DNA of 64,000 bases, taken from positions 60,619-124,618 of the forward strand of contig JAKSKW010000002.1 of NCBI GenBank assembly GCA_024401495.1, given 5' to 3'. Below the pieces are notes generated by a model, which saw only the letters and a program-made list of their open reading frames with translations, searched no databases and was not told the origin of the DNA. Below are positions 19,519-28,829 of this stretch, one piece after another (the stretch's first letter is position 1; each line of letters starts with the position of its first letter). Made by a program: the position numbers and the translations under genes. The stretch comes from Paludibacteraceae bacterium (GTDB taxonomy: Bacteria; Bacteroidota; Bacteroidia; Bacteroidales; Paludibacteraceae).

Positions 19519-19527
19519 GCAAAGATA
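19519..19527 (-). promoter_or_regulatory. -7 promoter element of rfbB
   Basis: On the minus strand this reads TATCTTTGC, 31 bases before the chosen start. It supports the shorter rfbB start. Confidence 0.5.
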
Positions 19528-19566
19528 GAGAAAAATACTTAATGTAAATGTTAAATAAATCAAAAA

Positions 19567-19590
19567 GGAGACGATACATGTATCGTCTCC
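19567..19590 (-). terminator. Terminator of tyrS
   Basis: A perfect 24-base palindrome built on GGAGACGATACA is followed, on the minus strand, by TTTTTG. It lies between the tyrS stop and the rfbB promoter. Confidence 0.75.
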
Positions 19591-19614
19591 TCAAATATTG
19601 TCTAATCTAAACAA

Positions 19615-20910
19615 TTATTTTGCCACTATCAAGAAGTAGTTCTTCTTTCCACGCTGAGCAAGAATGTATTTGCCGTTAAGAAGAGAATCAGCGTTGATAA
19701 TAGTGTCGTAAGAAGCAAGTTTCTCTTTGTTGATTGAAACTCCGCCGCCCTGAACCATCTTTCTCATCTCTCCCTTTGATGGGAATACGTTTGCCTTCTC
19801 TGTTAGCAAGTCTGCTGCTGCAATACCTGCCTCGATCTCGCTCTTTGCAACCTCAAACTGAGGCACTCCCTCAAATACTGAAAGCAATGTCTCCTCGTCA
19901 AGCTTCTTCAATGAATCTGCTGTCGCGTTTCCGAACAAAATGTTAGAAGCCTCAACAGCTGCCTCATAATCCTCACGTGAGTGAACCATCACTGTGATCT
20001 CCTCTGCAAGTTTCTTCTGAAGTGGACGCAAGTGTGGAGCCTCTGCCTGCTCTTTCACCAATCCCTCGATCTCCTCCTTAGATAGAGATGTGAAGATCTT
20101 GATATACTTCTCTGCGTCGTCGTCAGAAACGTTTAGCCAGAACTGGTAGAACTTATATGGAGAAGTACGTTTTCTGTCAAGCCATACGTTGCCCGACTCT
20201 GTCTTTCCGAACTTTTTACCGTCAGCCTTAGTGATTAGAGGGCAAGTTAGAGCGTAAGCCTCAGCACCGCTGATCTTACGGATCATCTCAGTACCAGTAG
20301 TGATGTTACCCCACTGATCCGCACCACCAAGCTGAAGTTTACAATTCTTAGTCTCGTTCAAGTATACGAAATCGTAACCCTGAAGAAGCTGGTAAGAGAA
20401 CTCAGTGAACGACATACCGTCGGCACCGTTCTCACCTGTGAAACGACGCTTTACAGAGTCCTTGCTCATCATATAGTTTACAGTGATAAGCTTACCGATG
20501 TTACGGATGAAATCAAGGAAAGTGAAGTTTTTCATCCAATCGTAGTTGTTGACAAGCTCAGCCTTGTTAGGAGCGTCGCTGTCGAAATCCAAGAACTTAG
20601 AAAGCTGTGCCTTGATGCACTCCTGGTTGTGGCGAAGCATAGGCTCGTCGATAAGCACGCGCTCCTGAGATTTGCCTGAAGGGTCGCCGATCATACCTGT
20701 AGCACCACCAATAAGAGCAAGTGGCTTGTGGCCAGAACGCTGGAAGTGACGAAGCATCATCACACCGACAAGGTGACCGATATGTAGTGAGTCAGCAGTA
20801 GGGTCGATACCCAAGTATGCTGTTGTGACCTCCTTTTTCAACTGATCTTCTGTGCCCGGCGTCATATCCTGGATCATGCCGCGCCATTTTAGTTCTTCAA
20901 CGAAATTCAT
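19615..20910 (-). CDS. tyrS: Tyrosyl-tRNA synthetase
   Basis: TyrS charges tRNA-Tyr in the cytoplasm. The 431-residue protein has the class I signature at [14 protein letters not shown] (HIGH box), the tyrosine-binding YQLLQGYDF and [11 protein letters not shown] motifs, and the KMSKS-like loop as KFGKTESG. The C-terminal S4-like RNA-binding region is present ([20 protein letters not shown]). Length is normal. It is divergent from efp, and both have -7 elements in the 127-base gap. Confidence 0.95.
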   Translation of the reverse strand: MNFVEELKWRGMIQDMTPGTEDQLKKEVTTAYLGIDPTADSLHIGHLVGVMMLRHFQRSGHKPLALIGGATGMIGDPSGKSQERVLIDEPMLRHNQECIKAQLSKFLDFDSDAPNKAELVNNYDWMKNFTFLDFIRNIGKLITVNYMMSKDSVKRRFTGENGADGMSFTEFSYQLLQGYDFVYLNETKNCKLQLGGADQWGNITTGTEMIRKISGAEAYALTCPLITKADGKKFGKTESGNVWLDRKRTSPYKFYQFWLNVSDDDAEKYIKIFTSLSKEEIEGLVKEQAEAPHLRPLQKKLAEEITVMVHSREDYEAAVEASNILFGNATADSLKKLDEETLLSVFEGVPQFEVAKSEIEAGIAAADLLTEKANVFPSKGEMRKMVQGGGVSINKEKLASYDTIINADSLLNGKYILAQRGKKNYFLIVAK

Positions 20911-20943
20911 ATATTTATTTTTCTATTTTCTATAAAAGTGTCC

Positions 20944-20952
20944 GCAAAAATA
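20944..20952 (-). promoter_or_regulatory. -7 promoter element of tyrS
   Basis: On the minus strand this reads TATTTTTGC, 33 bases before the tyrS start. No T-box or other leader structure was recognised. Confidence 0.5.
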
Positions 20953-20973
20953 ACATTTTTTAAGGAATAATAG

Positions 20974-21003
20974 TTGAATATCGCATAATTAAACTAAATT
21001 TGC
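20974..21003 (+). promoter_or_regulatory. Promoter of efp
   Basis: A TTG at 20974-20976, an 18-base spacer and TAAATTTGC at 20995-21003 form a good Bacteroidetes-type promoter. Confidence 0.65.
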
Positions 21004-21037
21004 AGACAATAAATATAAAACGTAACTTATAATTCTT

Positions 21038-21601
21038 ATGATTAATTCACAAGATATCAAGATCGGAAGCTGCGTTCGTATGGATGGCAAGCTTTATTTC
21101 TGTATCGATTTCCAGCATGTAAAGCCAGGTAAGGGTAACACAATCATGCGTGTTAAGCTAAAGTGTGTAACAGATGGTCGCGTTTTGGAGCGTCGTTTCG
21201 ACATCGGTGAGAAGCTAGAGGACGTACGTGTAGAGCGTCGTGAGCACCAGTACCTTTACAAGGAGGGTGAGGATCTAATCTTCATGAACAACGAGACTTT
21301 CGAGCAGATTCCTTTGAATCCAGAGTTGGTAACAGGTGTTCAGTTTATGAAGGAAGGTGATACTGTAGAGCTAGTAGTTGACGCTTCAACTGAGAACGTT
21401 CTTTTCGGTGAGATGCCAGTTAAGACTAAGCTTAAGGTTACTTACACTGAGCCAGGTATCAAGGGTGATACAGCTACTAACACTCTTAAGCCAGCAACAG
21501 TTGAGACAGGTGCTGAGGTACGTGTTCCTTTGTTCATCGAGGAAGGTGCTATCATCGAGATCGACACTCGTGACGGTTCTTACCAGGGAAGAGAGAGATA
21601 A
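21038..21601 (+). CDS. efp: Elongation factor P
   Basis: EF-P rescues ribosomes stalled at polyproline. The 187-residue protein has three small beta domains in the usual order. The domain I loop HVKPGKGNT carries Lys32, equivalent to the modified Lys34 of E. coli EF-P, and the final domain ends in EIDTRDGSYQGR. Codon use is strongly biased (GGT, CGT, AAG), as expected for a highly expressed translation factor. I saw no modification enzyme gene (epmA or epmB type) in the window. Confidence 0.95.
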   Translation: MINSQDIKIGSCVRMDGKLYFCIDFQHVKPGKGNTIMRVKLKCVTDGRVLERRFDIGEKLEDVRVERREHQYLYKEGEDLIFMNNETFEQIPLNPELVTGVQFMKEGDTVELVVDASTENVLFGEMPVKTKLKVTYTEPGIKGDTATNTLKPATVETGAEVRVPLFIEEGAIIEIDTRDGSYQGRER

Positions 21602-21672
21602 TAGACATTTCAATGTTTGTTCAGATATGGGCGACGAGGCTTTATGCTTGGTTGCCCATTTTTTGTGGCATT

Positions 21673-21981
21673 ATGAAAAAAATCAAGATAACGGTTGTCC
21701 GTAAAGCTTGCTACACCGATTTGATGGAGAAATATGAAAATCCCATCGAGCATGCGTGCGACTTAAATGAAGGCGACGTTTTTATTGCAAACGGGTGGGA
21801 GAGACCGGAAGGCTTTTGCCTCAGTGCATGGGAGAGCATATCTCCATTCGTGATGACTCTTGCCCATGGTGGTGAGAATTTTTACGACGGCTGGATGAAG
21901 AATCCCAAGTCGGCAATGATATCGTGTAACGACGGTTTTCGTCCAGTCTCCTTTTTGATTGAAACTGTGGAAGAGGAGTGA
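21673..21981 (+). CDS. TIGR04076 family protein
   Basis: A 102-residue protein starting MKKIKITVVRKACYTDLMEK. It shows the conserved pattern of this family: an N-terminal strand, then NPIEHACDLNEGDVFI, RPEGFCLSAWESI and a final SCNDGFRPVSFLIE. Cysteines in CYTDL, HACDL, GFCLS and ISCND are conserved in the family and could bind a metal, but the function is unknown. An ATG 20 codons earlier (21613) adds a hydrophobic, non-conserved stretch right after the efp stop and is not chosen. A hexamer repeat begins exactly at the stop codon. Confidence 0.8.
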   Translation: MKKIKITVVRKACYTDLMEKYENPIEHACDLNEGDVFIANGWERPEGFCLSAWESISPFVMTLAHGGENFYDGWMKNPKSAMISCNDGFRPVSFLIETVEEE

Positions 21982-22048
21982 CGAAGACGAAAACGAAGAT
22001 GAAGACGAAAACGAAAACGAAAACGAAGACGAAGACGAAAAGAACGAG
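21981..22048. repeat. Degenerate hexamer repeat (ACGAAA/ACGAAG)n
   Basis: About eleven consecutive units of ACGAAA, ACGAAG and close variants begin at the last base of the TIGR04076 stop codon. Related tracts occur at 31288, 52058, 59042, 60532 and 62451. Confidence 0.9.
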
Positions 22049-22137
22049 TTTAATAGACTTTTGTAGTGATTTGAATTATTTTTGGTATGATTAATACATT
22101 ATAAGTGTACTAAAGGTATTGTTTGACGCTGGTGAAC

Positions 22138-22169
22138 TTTGAAAACTCGTATTATTTCATTAGTTTTGC
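22138..22169 (+). promoter_or_regulatory. Consensus Bacteroidetes promoter
   Basis: TTTG (22138-22141), a 19-base spacer and TAGTTTTGC (22161-22169) match the -33/-7 consensus. It fixes the start of the next gene at 22204 instead of 22123. Confidence 0.75.
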
Positions 22170-22203
22170 ACTCAGTTTAAAAAACGTTTTAGAAAACAAA
22201 AAC

Positions 22204-23037
22204 ATGAAAAAACTTATTTTTGCTTCGGCAGCTCTTTGTGCAGCTGCTACTATCTCCGCTCAAGAGGTCGTTGAGGTAGAACCACAGGCGGTGCAATCAA
22301 CAGAGTCAACATCAAAGCCATACAAGACAGAGGCTGGTAGATTTGGTGTTGAGGCAGCAATCGATCTAAAGGATGGATTCTCTTTCAAGGAGAAGGATTT
22401 TTCAGAAGGAGAGGATTTCGACGGATTCAAGGGTGGTCGTATCACAGCAACTTACACTCTTTCAGATAAGTTGTCTTTAAGATGTGGTTTTGGTCTTCAT
22501 GTAAATAAGGTATATAAGCATGATGATGTGACAACAAAAACAGAGGATGAGGTTAATGATAAAAAATACACTACAAACTCTAATACAAAGAGTCACACAA
22601 CAAAGTCAGAGTTCGAGGTTGTTCCTGGTATCGTGTATTCATTTAAGGGAACTGATAGATTTGAGCCATACATCGGAGCTGAGGCTTTGTTAGGTTTTGA
22701 CAAGACAAGAACTAACGCTAAGGAAGTTGTAGATACAAATATCCCTGAGACTATCGATTATGATCTTAAGTCAAAAGAAACAAGCACAGGCGTTTATTTC
22801 GGTGCTAATGGTTTCACTGGTTTCAACTTCTTCCTTTGCAAGGATTTGTTCGTTGGAGCTGAGTTAGGATTCGGTTTCAAGGTTAAGCCTACAGACAGAA
22901 ACGACAGATCAAAGATTGAGGATTCTCGTATCGATGATCCAGAAGAAGAGGTAGAAAACGACGACAAGCATATGGGTCACACAACTGATATCAATATGAT
23001 GTTCCACCCATCAATCCGTTTGGGTTGGAGATTCTAA
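22204..23037 (+). CDS. Outer-membrane beta-barrel protein
   Basis: A 277-residue protein starting MKKLIFASAALCAAATISAQ (signal peptide). The mature part has alternating beta-barrel strands (RITATYTLSDKLSLRCGFGL, FEPYIGAEALLGFD, LFVGAELGFGFKV) and ends in HPSIRLGWRF. The terminal Phe and the aromatic pattern are typical of outer-membrane barrels. Two long, highly charged loops (TKTEDEVNDKKYTTNSNTKS and RNDRSKIEDSRIDDPEEEVE) are probably surface-exposed. The specific role is unknown. It stands alone, with its own promoter and a terminator shared with the convergent GH2 gene. Confidence 0.75.
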   Translation: MKKLIFASAALCAAATISAQEVVEVEPQAVQSTESTSKPYKTEAGRFGVEAAIDLKDGFSFKEKDFSEGEDFDGFKGGRITATYTLSDKLSLRCGFGLHVNKVYKHDDVTTKTEDEVNDKKYTTNSNTKSHTTKSEFEVVPGIVYSFKGTDRFEPYIGAEALLGFDKTRTNAKEVVDTNIPETIDYDLKSKETSTGVYFGANGFTGFNFFLCKDLFVGAELGFGFKVKPTDRNDRSKIEDSRIDDPEEEVENDDKHMGHTTDINMMFHPSIRLGWRF

Positions 23038-23086
23038 TCAATCAGAAATGCTGAATTAGGAATTCTGAATTCCTCTTACAAAATAA

Positions 23087-23116
23087 AAATGCCACGGGAT
23101 TTCTCTCGTGGCATTT
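23087..23116. terminator. Bidirectional terminator
   Basis: The stem AAATGCCACG / CGTGGCATTT with a 10-base loop lies between the convergent barrel and GH2 genes, followed by CTTTTGTTTT on the plus strand. Confidence 0.8.
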
Positions 23117-23124
23117 CTTTTGTT

Positions 23125-26100
23125 TTATTCTATATTGATTTTATATGTTCGTGTAGATTCCATGGATTTTAACAAATAAACGCCCTTGTTGGTGATTCCT
23201 TCAATTTCTGTTGGAATGTATCCATCAGTGATGTCGATTGTCTTTATCTGTCGTCCAGCGATATCATACAACTGATATTTACCGCTTGGAATCACGTCGT
23301 CGCTTGTGATTGAGATTACGTCGGTATGCGTCGTCGACTTGAATTTAATCCAGTCGATATTGACGTATGATCCTTCAATCAACAATCTCAAGATATGTTT
23401 GCCTTTTGTGATTTCGCTTGTCGACGCGGTGATTGTCTGGTATGTCTCCCAATCTTTACCTTGTGGCACTTCAATCTTGTCTGTGACTGCTTTGCCGTCG
23501 ATCAGTAGTGAGAACCCTGAACCTTCCAAACCAGATGCCACTCTCAACTCCAATGCGTAGGTGTCTGTGCTCTCTACATCCACTGTGTACTCAAGCCACT
23601 CTCCCTTGGCTGTCCAACCTACTGCATAGCCTCCGTCGTTGATTGATGTGATATCCACGTCGTCGTTACGATATTCTCCACCTTGATTTGCAGCGTCATT
23701 ATCCATAAACGCAAGTCCGGCTCCTCCTTCATCATAGTTTTCTGCCTCCAATGTTCCAGGAATTGCGATTGGCTCGTCGAATGGTTTCTGCTCTGGCAAT
23801 TCAAAATTGATTCCAGGATAGTCGATTACCTTGTCGCTTGTAGAGAGGTTCTTGAATCCAAGTTTTGCCACTTCCGATAGATTATCCACCTTGCCCTTCA
23901 ACGGACAGATTCTAAACTTATGGCTGTAGTCTTTCTTAGGTAGCATCATCTGATCTCCCTGTGGCTTGGCTCCCCAAGAGTTTACTCCTCCAAGTCCCTG
24001 CTGCTGTAGGTCGACGCGAAGAGTGATATCGGCATTGTTCTTCAAATCCCAAGGATAAACAGTTTTCTCCAAATCCTCTGGAGTGTGATGCTGAGCGTTG
24101 ACCTCCATAAATGGCGAACCTACCACCATCAATCCTACTCCAACTGAGTTGGTAAGTGCAGCCCAACGAACATTTGTACGCTGACCTGTCTCTCCAATCT
24201 TCATATATTTAATAGTAGTAGAGTCGACAAGGGTATTATACAATCCTTCGAATGCGCTTGCGTTTCTACCGAAGTAGTTCTCGTGAGGTCCACGGCCCAA
24301 ATATGTGAATCTCTCGAATCCACCAGGCACTGTGAATAGCGTTCCGATGTTAGGGATCTCATCCTGACTGCCGTCTGGGCTCAATGTGTATTCCACGATG
24401 ATATCGCCGCTTCCATAGATTGTGTAGCTCATAGTCATGGCTGATGATCCTGCCTCTGGCAGTGAGATCTTGAAGTCGACGCGAGTCTCTTGATCAGAAA
24501 CCTTAGTCACATTAGATGAGTTGACAACTCGTTTGCTACCTGCGTATCTCCACTCCTTACAACGGTCGCCCATCTTGTTACCACGGTCGTTATCCGTAGT
24601 GGCACGCCAGAAGTTTGGCACAGGGCCGTCCTTAATCAGCTGAACACCGTTGCTTGTGTAGTTGGTGATTGTGGCGGTCTTAGTGTTGATCTCAACAGAG
24701 AAATCCTCGCCTGTCACTTTTAGCACACCATTGGATTCGTTTGATGTTTGCTTAGGAAGAGATGAGATGTTGATCTTCGGTGAGTTGCCCTGACCTAAGT
24801 TGAGACTGATCTGATCGTGTGCGATGCTGTGCCCGGCCTTAGCCCAAGACTGATTTGTTTTCAAACGGAAATCAAAATCAAGCACGTATGATGAGCCAGC
24901 CTTCACGTTGCTTGGCTTCTTGTAGTCCAATGTGATATCCTTAGAGGAAAGTGGATTTATATTTGTCGACGACGCGTCGATAGTTCCACTTGCGATCTCA
25001 ATTCCGTCTTCCTTCAGACTCCAAACACCTTCTGCGATATCGTTGATGTTTGTGAAATCAAAACGGTTTGTGATAGTGAACTTGCCAGCAGCGGCGTCTT
25101 TAGCCTTTACCCAAATATTCTGATATGCGTGTTTTACCTCCCATATTTCTGGCTGCAACTCACGATCAGGGAATACAAGTCCGTTGGCACAGAAGTTATC
25201 GTCGTTTGGTCTATCACCCCACAATCCACCATAGTTGAAATACTGGGAATCCCCACGTCGCAAACCTTGATCAATGAAATCCCAGATGAATCCACCGAAT
25301 GTGCGAGGATTGCCATACCATGCATCCACATACTTCTGAATCTCACCTACACTGTTTCCCATAGCATGCTCATACTCGCAAAGCATGAATGGTTTATTAT
25401 TGTTGTTATATGTCTGCACACCCCATGGATCGCAATACATACAGCTCTGCACGTCGGCATTGTTGTTGTCGCCTTCATAATGCACTGGGCGAGTGTTGTC
25501 GGCCTGATGAGCATAATCCTTCATAGATTTGAAGACGTCGCCATAACCAGCCTCGTTACCAAGTGACCAGATGATCACGCAAGGGTGGTTCTTATCACGT
25601 TGGATCATTGCAGACATACGTTCCAAACAAGCAGGACGCCAGTTGTCGTCACTCTTTGGAAGTTTGTCGTTTGCACCATGCGACTCCACATTACACTCGT
25701 CGATCACGTAGATTCCCAAACTGTCGCATATATCGTACATTCGAGGATCATTTGGATAATGGGACATACGCAATCCGTTGATGTTGAATTTCTTCATCAA
25801 AATAACGTCGTCGACCATAAGTTTATCCGACATCACACGACCATTATCTGGATCAATCTCGTGGCGGTCCACTCCACGCAAGATGACAGGTGAGTTGTTG
25901 ACATAGAAACGAGTGATTCCGTTGGCATCTTTCTTTAGTTCCACCTTACGGAATCCCACTTTTGCACTCTCCACGTTAACAGTCTTTCCGCTTGCGTCCT
26001 TCAATGAGATCACAGCGGAGTAGAGATTCGGATGTTCTGCCGACCACAGTTTTGGAGCTGACACATTGATTTGAAAATCAACTCTTGCCTCTTTGCCTGG

Positions 26101-27063
26101 CTCAATAGATGAGATAGGCTTGCTTTGTGGAGCAAACACCTCTTTGCCGGATTTATCGTAAAGACCAAGCTCAACAGTGAGTGACGATTCTGTTGTTTTG
26201 TCGAAATTGTCCACCCAGACAGTTGTATTCAACACTCCGTCTTTATAATTAGAAGCAAGAGTGGCGTTGATTTGGAAATCCTGGATATGAGTCTTAGGAG
26301 TGGCGTAGAGATAGACGTCGCGCATAATTCCTGCAAGACGGATGAAATCCTGGTCCTCAAGCCAAGAACCGTCGCACCAACGGAACACCTGCACAGCGAT
26401 CTCGTTATCGCCAGACGCATTTAATTTGTCTGTCACATCAAACTCGTGGTCAGTGAATGAGTTTTCGCTATAACCAACGTATTTGCCGTTTACCCAGACA
26501 TAATATGCCGACTCGACGCCCTCGAAATGCAGACGGATACGTTTGCCATTCCAGTTTGCGGGAATATTGAATTTGCGTTTATAATGACCTACAGGATTAA
26601 AATTCTTTGGTGCGGCTGGTGGACTAATCATCCAGTCTGCACCGTTCCAAGGATAGATCACATTTGAATAGATAGGATGGTCGTAGCCGAGCACCTGCCA
26701 AGAACTAGGTACAGGAATCTCATCCCAGCCAGTAAGGTCGTAACCAACTTTGAAAAACTGATCGTTGCGCTGAGAAGGTTTGTCGACGTGGAAGAACTTC
26801 CATGTGCCGGCCAACGTCTGATACCACTGCGACGCTTTCCTCTTGCCTTTGATAGCCTCTTCCACAGAAGAGTAAGGCATCGACGTCGCATGAGGCTTCA
26901 ACGTATTCACGCCATAAGTTTTTGGATTGCCATCCCATTCAGTCCAAGATTGGCCAAAAGATAAAGTTGGCAATCCTGAAGGCAAGAGCAAAGCAGAAAC
27001 TACGGCTGCTTTGGAAAGTGAATGCAGAGAAAAGTGCATCCTTTTTGTGTACTTGTTTTTCAT
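23125..27063 (-). CDS. GH2 beta-galactosidase with CBM6 and T9SS-like tail
   Basis: A 1312-residue secreted enzyme, starting MKNKYTKRMHFSLHSLSK; an ATG 23 codons upstream lies before the promoter's start site and is rejected. A long signal region is followed by the GH2 sugar-binding, Ig-like and TIM-barrel domains. The acid/base Glu504 is in WSLGNEAGYG and the nucleophile Glu563 in LCEYEHAMGNS, both as in LacZ. The large C-terminal beta domain of LacZ-type enzymes follows. A CBM6 (EAENYDEGGAG to NIDWIKF, about 1097-1235) and a final domain with YQLYDIAGRQIKTIDI and GVYLLKS come last; the latter looks like a type A T9SS sorting domain. The enzyme is probably surface-exposed and releases galactose from plant beta-galactans, although other beta-linked sugars are possible. 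Confidence 0.9.
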   Translation of the reverse strand: MKNKYTKRMHFSLHSLSKAAVVSALLLPSGLPTLSFGQSWTEWDGNPKTYGVNTLKPHATSMPYSSVEEAIKGKRKASQWYQTLAGTWKFFHVDKPSQRNDQFFKVGYDLTGWDEIPVPSSWQVLGYDHPIYSNVIYPWNGADWMISPPAAPKNFNPVGHYKRKFNIPANWNGKRIRLHFEGVESAYYVWVNGKYVGYSENSFTDHEFDVTDKLNASGDNEIAVQVFRWCDGSWLEDQDFIRLAGIMRDVYLYATPKTHIQDFQINATLASNYKDGVLNTTVWVDNFDKTTESSLTVELGLYDKSGKEVFAPQSKPISSIEPGKEARVDFQINVSAPKLWSAEHPNLYSAVISLKDASGKTVNVESAKVGFRKVELKKDANGITRFYVNNSPVILRGVDRHEIDPDNGRVMSDKLMVDDVILMKKFNINGLRMSHYPNDPRMYDICDSLGIYVIDECNVESHGANDKLPKSDDNWRPACLERMSAMIQRDKNHPCVIIWSLGNEAGYGDVFKSMKDYAHQADNTRPVHYEGDNNNADVQSCMYCDPWGVQTYNNNNKPFMLCEYEHAMGNSVGEIQKYVDAWYGNPRTFGGFIWDFIDQGLRRGDSQYFNYGGLWGDRPNDDNFCANGLVFPDRELQPEIWEVKHAYQNIWVKAKDAAAGKFTITNRFDFTNINDIAEGVWSLKEDGIEIASGTIDASSTNINPLSSKDITLDYKKPSNVKAGSSYVLDFDFRLKTNQSWAKAGHSIAHDQISLNLGQGNSPKINISSLPKQTSNESNGVLKVTGEDFSVEINTKTATITNYTSNGVQLIKDGPVPNFWRATTDNDRGNKMGDRCKEWRYAGSKRVVNSSNVTKVSDQETRVDFKISLPEAGSSAMTMSYTIYGSGDIIVEYTLSPDGSQDEIPNIGTLFTVPGGFERFTYLGRGPHENYFGRNASAFEGLYNTLVDSTTIKYMKIGETGQRTNVRWAALTNSVGVGLMVVGSPFMEVNAQHHTPEDLEKTVYPWDLKNNADITLRVDLQQQGLGGVNSWGAKPQGDQMMLPKKDYSHKFRICPLKGKVDNLSEVAKLGFKNLSTSDKVIDYPGINFELPEQKPFDEPIAIPGTLEAENYDEGGAGLAFMDNDAANQGGEYRNDDVDITSINDGGYAVGWTAKGEWLEYTVDVESTDTYALELRVASGLEGSGFSLLIDGKAVTDKIEVPQGKDWETYQTITASTSEITKGKHILRLLIEGSYVNIDWIKFKSTTHTDVISITSDDVIPSGKYQLYDIAGRQIKTIDITDGYIPTEIEGITNKGVYLLKSMESTRTYKINIE

Positions 27064-27096
27064 GTAGATATGGTAGTTTGTGTAATATATGATGTG

Positions 27097-27129
27097 GCAA
27101 ACGTAAAAAAATGAATTCGGGAAATCAAA
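27097..27129 (-). promoter_or_regulatory. Consensus promoter of the GH2 gene
   Basis: On the minus strand this reads TTTG (27126-27129), a 20-base spacer and TACGTTTGC (27097-27105). It supports the GH2 start at 27063. Confidence 0.7.
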
Positions 27130-27329
27130 CATATAAATATGAATTTTAGGAGTTTAAACTTTAATGTGAAACACTTTTCTTATAATGTTAATGTGATGTT
27201 ACAAATGCTTACATTTCTTGGGAAGAATGTAGGTGTAGGAAAATTAGTAGGATGGCATATATGCTAGAATTATTTACAAAGTAGTTAAGGGATTTTGTAT
27301 TGGATTTTTTTTTATGTTGATATATATGT

Positions 27330-27338
27330 TATTTTTGC
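27330..27338 (+). promoter_or_regulatory. -7 element of the CotH gene
   Basis: TATTTTTGC lies 67 bases before the ATG at 27406. The remainder of the 342-base gap between GH2 and CotH (27064-27405) holds only AT-rich sequence apart from the GH2 promoter. Confidence 0.45.
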
Positions 27339-27405
27339 ATCTATATCATCATATTGTTTTTTGTTTGTAGTAAAAACAAATGAAAAGTATAGTGTTTTAT
27401 TAAAT

Positions 27406-28797
27406 ATGAACAATATAATTATCAAACTGCTTCTACCGTGTCTTTTATTTTTGCTTGCAAATGATTTGGAGGCAGAAGCAGTCTTGCCAGTAATAAAAAT
27501 GTATGGTGATTTTGGAAAAGAATATGCAAAAGGAAGATTTATAGTTTATGAAGGACTTGATAAGACTGATACATTTGAAATATATGCAAAATATAGAGGA
27601 GCGTCCTCATTAAATTATGAAAAAAGAAGTTATGCTATCAAATTAGTAGATTCTAATGGTAATAAATTGGATACTAGTTTATTTGGATTGCGAAAAGACA
27701 ATAATTGGATTCTTGATGCGATGGCAGTAGATAAAGCTAGAATGCGTAATCGCGTTGCCTTTGACATTTGGAATTCTATGAATGTTAAACCTTATTATTC
27801 AAATAAAGAACCCAAAGCAAGATTAGGAATAGACGGTAGATTTGTTGAGCTATATTTAAATGATGCGTATTGGGGAATTTATAATTTAAGTGAAAAGATG
27901 GACCGTAAACAACTTAAACTAAAAAAAATGAAAGATGGAGAGGTTAGAGGGGTTCTATATAAAGGATTTGATTGGTATGGTACTTGTTTTGATGATGATC
28001 CGGAAGAGTATTTTAATGATAGCTCTATTTATCAAGGTTTTGAAGCAAAATATCCAGATGTCGATGAAGATGGATTTACAGATTGGGAACCGTTAGTCGA
28101 AAAGGAAGAGTTTGTGATTGATTCGACAAATGAGGAATTTGTTGCAGAATACGCTTCTCATTTTGACGTCCCTGTCATTATGGATCTTCACATTTTAATG
28201 AATGTGATAAGTGCTATGGATAATAGAGGGAAAAACCAGTTTTATTATATATATGATATAACAAAAGACAAGAAGATGTCGTTTGCTCCATGGGATATGG
28301 ATGCCTCGTTTGGAAGAAGTTGGAATGCTAAGGAATTGGAATCCTCCTACGATGGAGTATATTTCTATTCTCCATATTATGTAAATAGAATGATTACTTT
28401 AGATGAGTCGTTTATGGAAAATGTAGCTAAACGCTATTTTGATTTACGAAATAACATTCTTTCTGTAGATAGTATCAAATCTCGTTTTGATAACTATTGG
28501 TTAATGTTTGAAAAAGCAGGAGCTTCTCAGCGAGAGTATAGTAAGTGGGGAGGGAAAAAAGAAATAGATCTTGATTTTGAGAACGAAAAGAAATTCATCT
28601 ATGAGTTTTTGGATTATAGATTAACCTATCTTGATCAATATTACGGATCATTCGAAGAATCATCAGGTGTCAAGCCTTGTGTTATGACTAAAATTCATGA
28701 TGATGTGATCTATGATGTCTGGGGAAGAAAGGTTAACAATCCACAAATAGGAACTGTTTATGTTAGAAACGGTAAACTATTTAATTTTACTAGATAA
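27406..28797 (+). CDS. CotH-family protein
   Basis: A 463-residue exported protein, starting MNNIIIKLLLPCLLFLLAND (signal peptide); an ATG at 27295 lies before the -7 element. It carries the CotH family motifs in order: RGASSLNYEKRSYAIKL, KARMRNRVAFDIW, FVELYLNDAYWGIYNLSEKM, and FAPWDMDASFG with the conserved Asp residues. CotH of Bacillus is an atypical protein kinase of the spore coat; bacterial homologues outside spore-formers occur on cell surfaces and in fibre-degrading systems. The C-terminus (YDVWGRKVNNPQIGTVYVRN) resembles a short type A T9SS sorting domain. Its base composition is clearly more AT-rich than its neighbours. The substrate is unknown. Confidence 0.82.
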   Translation: MNNIIIKLLLPCLLFLLANDLEAEAVLPVIKMYGDFGKEYAKGRFIVYEGLDKTDTFEIYAKYRGASSLNYEKRSYAIKLVDSNGNKLDTSLFGLRKDNNWILDAMAVDKARMRNRVAFDIWNSMNVKPYYSNKEPKARLGIDGRFVELYLNDAYWGIYNLSEKMDRKQLKLKKMKDGEVRGVLYKGFDWYGTCFDDDPEEYFNDSSIYQGFEAKYPDVDEDGFTDWEPLVEKEEFVIDSTNEEFVAEYASHFDVPVIMDLHILMNVISAMDNRGKNQFYYIYDITKDKKMSFAPWDMDASFGRSWNAKELESSYDGVYFYSPYYVNRMITLDESFMENVAKRYFDLRNNILSVDSIKSRFDNYWLMFEKAGASQREYSKWGGKKEIDLDFENEKKFIYEFLDYRLTYLDQYYGSFEESSGVKPCVMTKIHDDVIYDVWGRKVNNPQIGTVYVRNGKLFNFTR

Positions 28798-28829
28798 TTT
28801 ATTATTTTGGAATATATAGAAGTGTTTAT

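Noticed and set aside
20911..21037. Possible T-box leader for tyrS
   Set aside because: The gap is short, with -7 elements for both genes, and no T-box motif or specifier stem was found.
21981..22048. Regular short repeats considered as a CRISPR array
   Set aside because: Units are 6 bases with no spacers, and no cas genes are present.
22123..22203. N-terminal extension of the outer-membrane barrel
   Set aside because: It contains the consensus promoter; a clean signal peptide begins at 22204.
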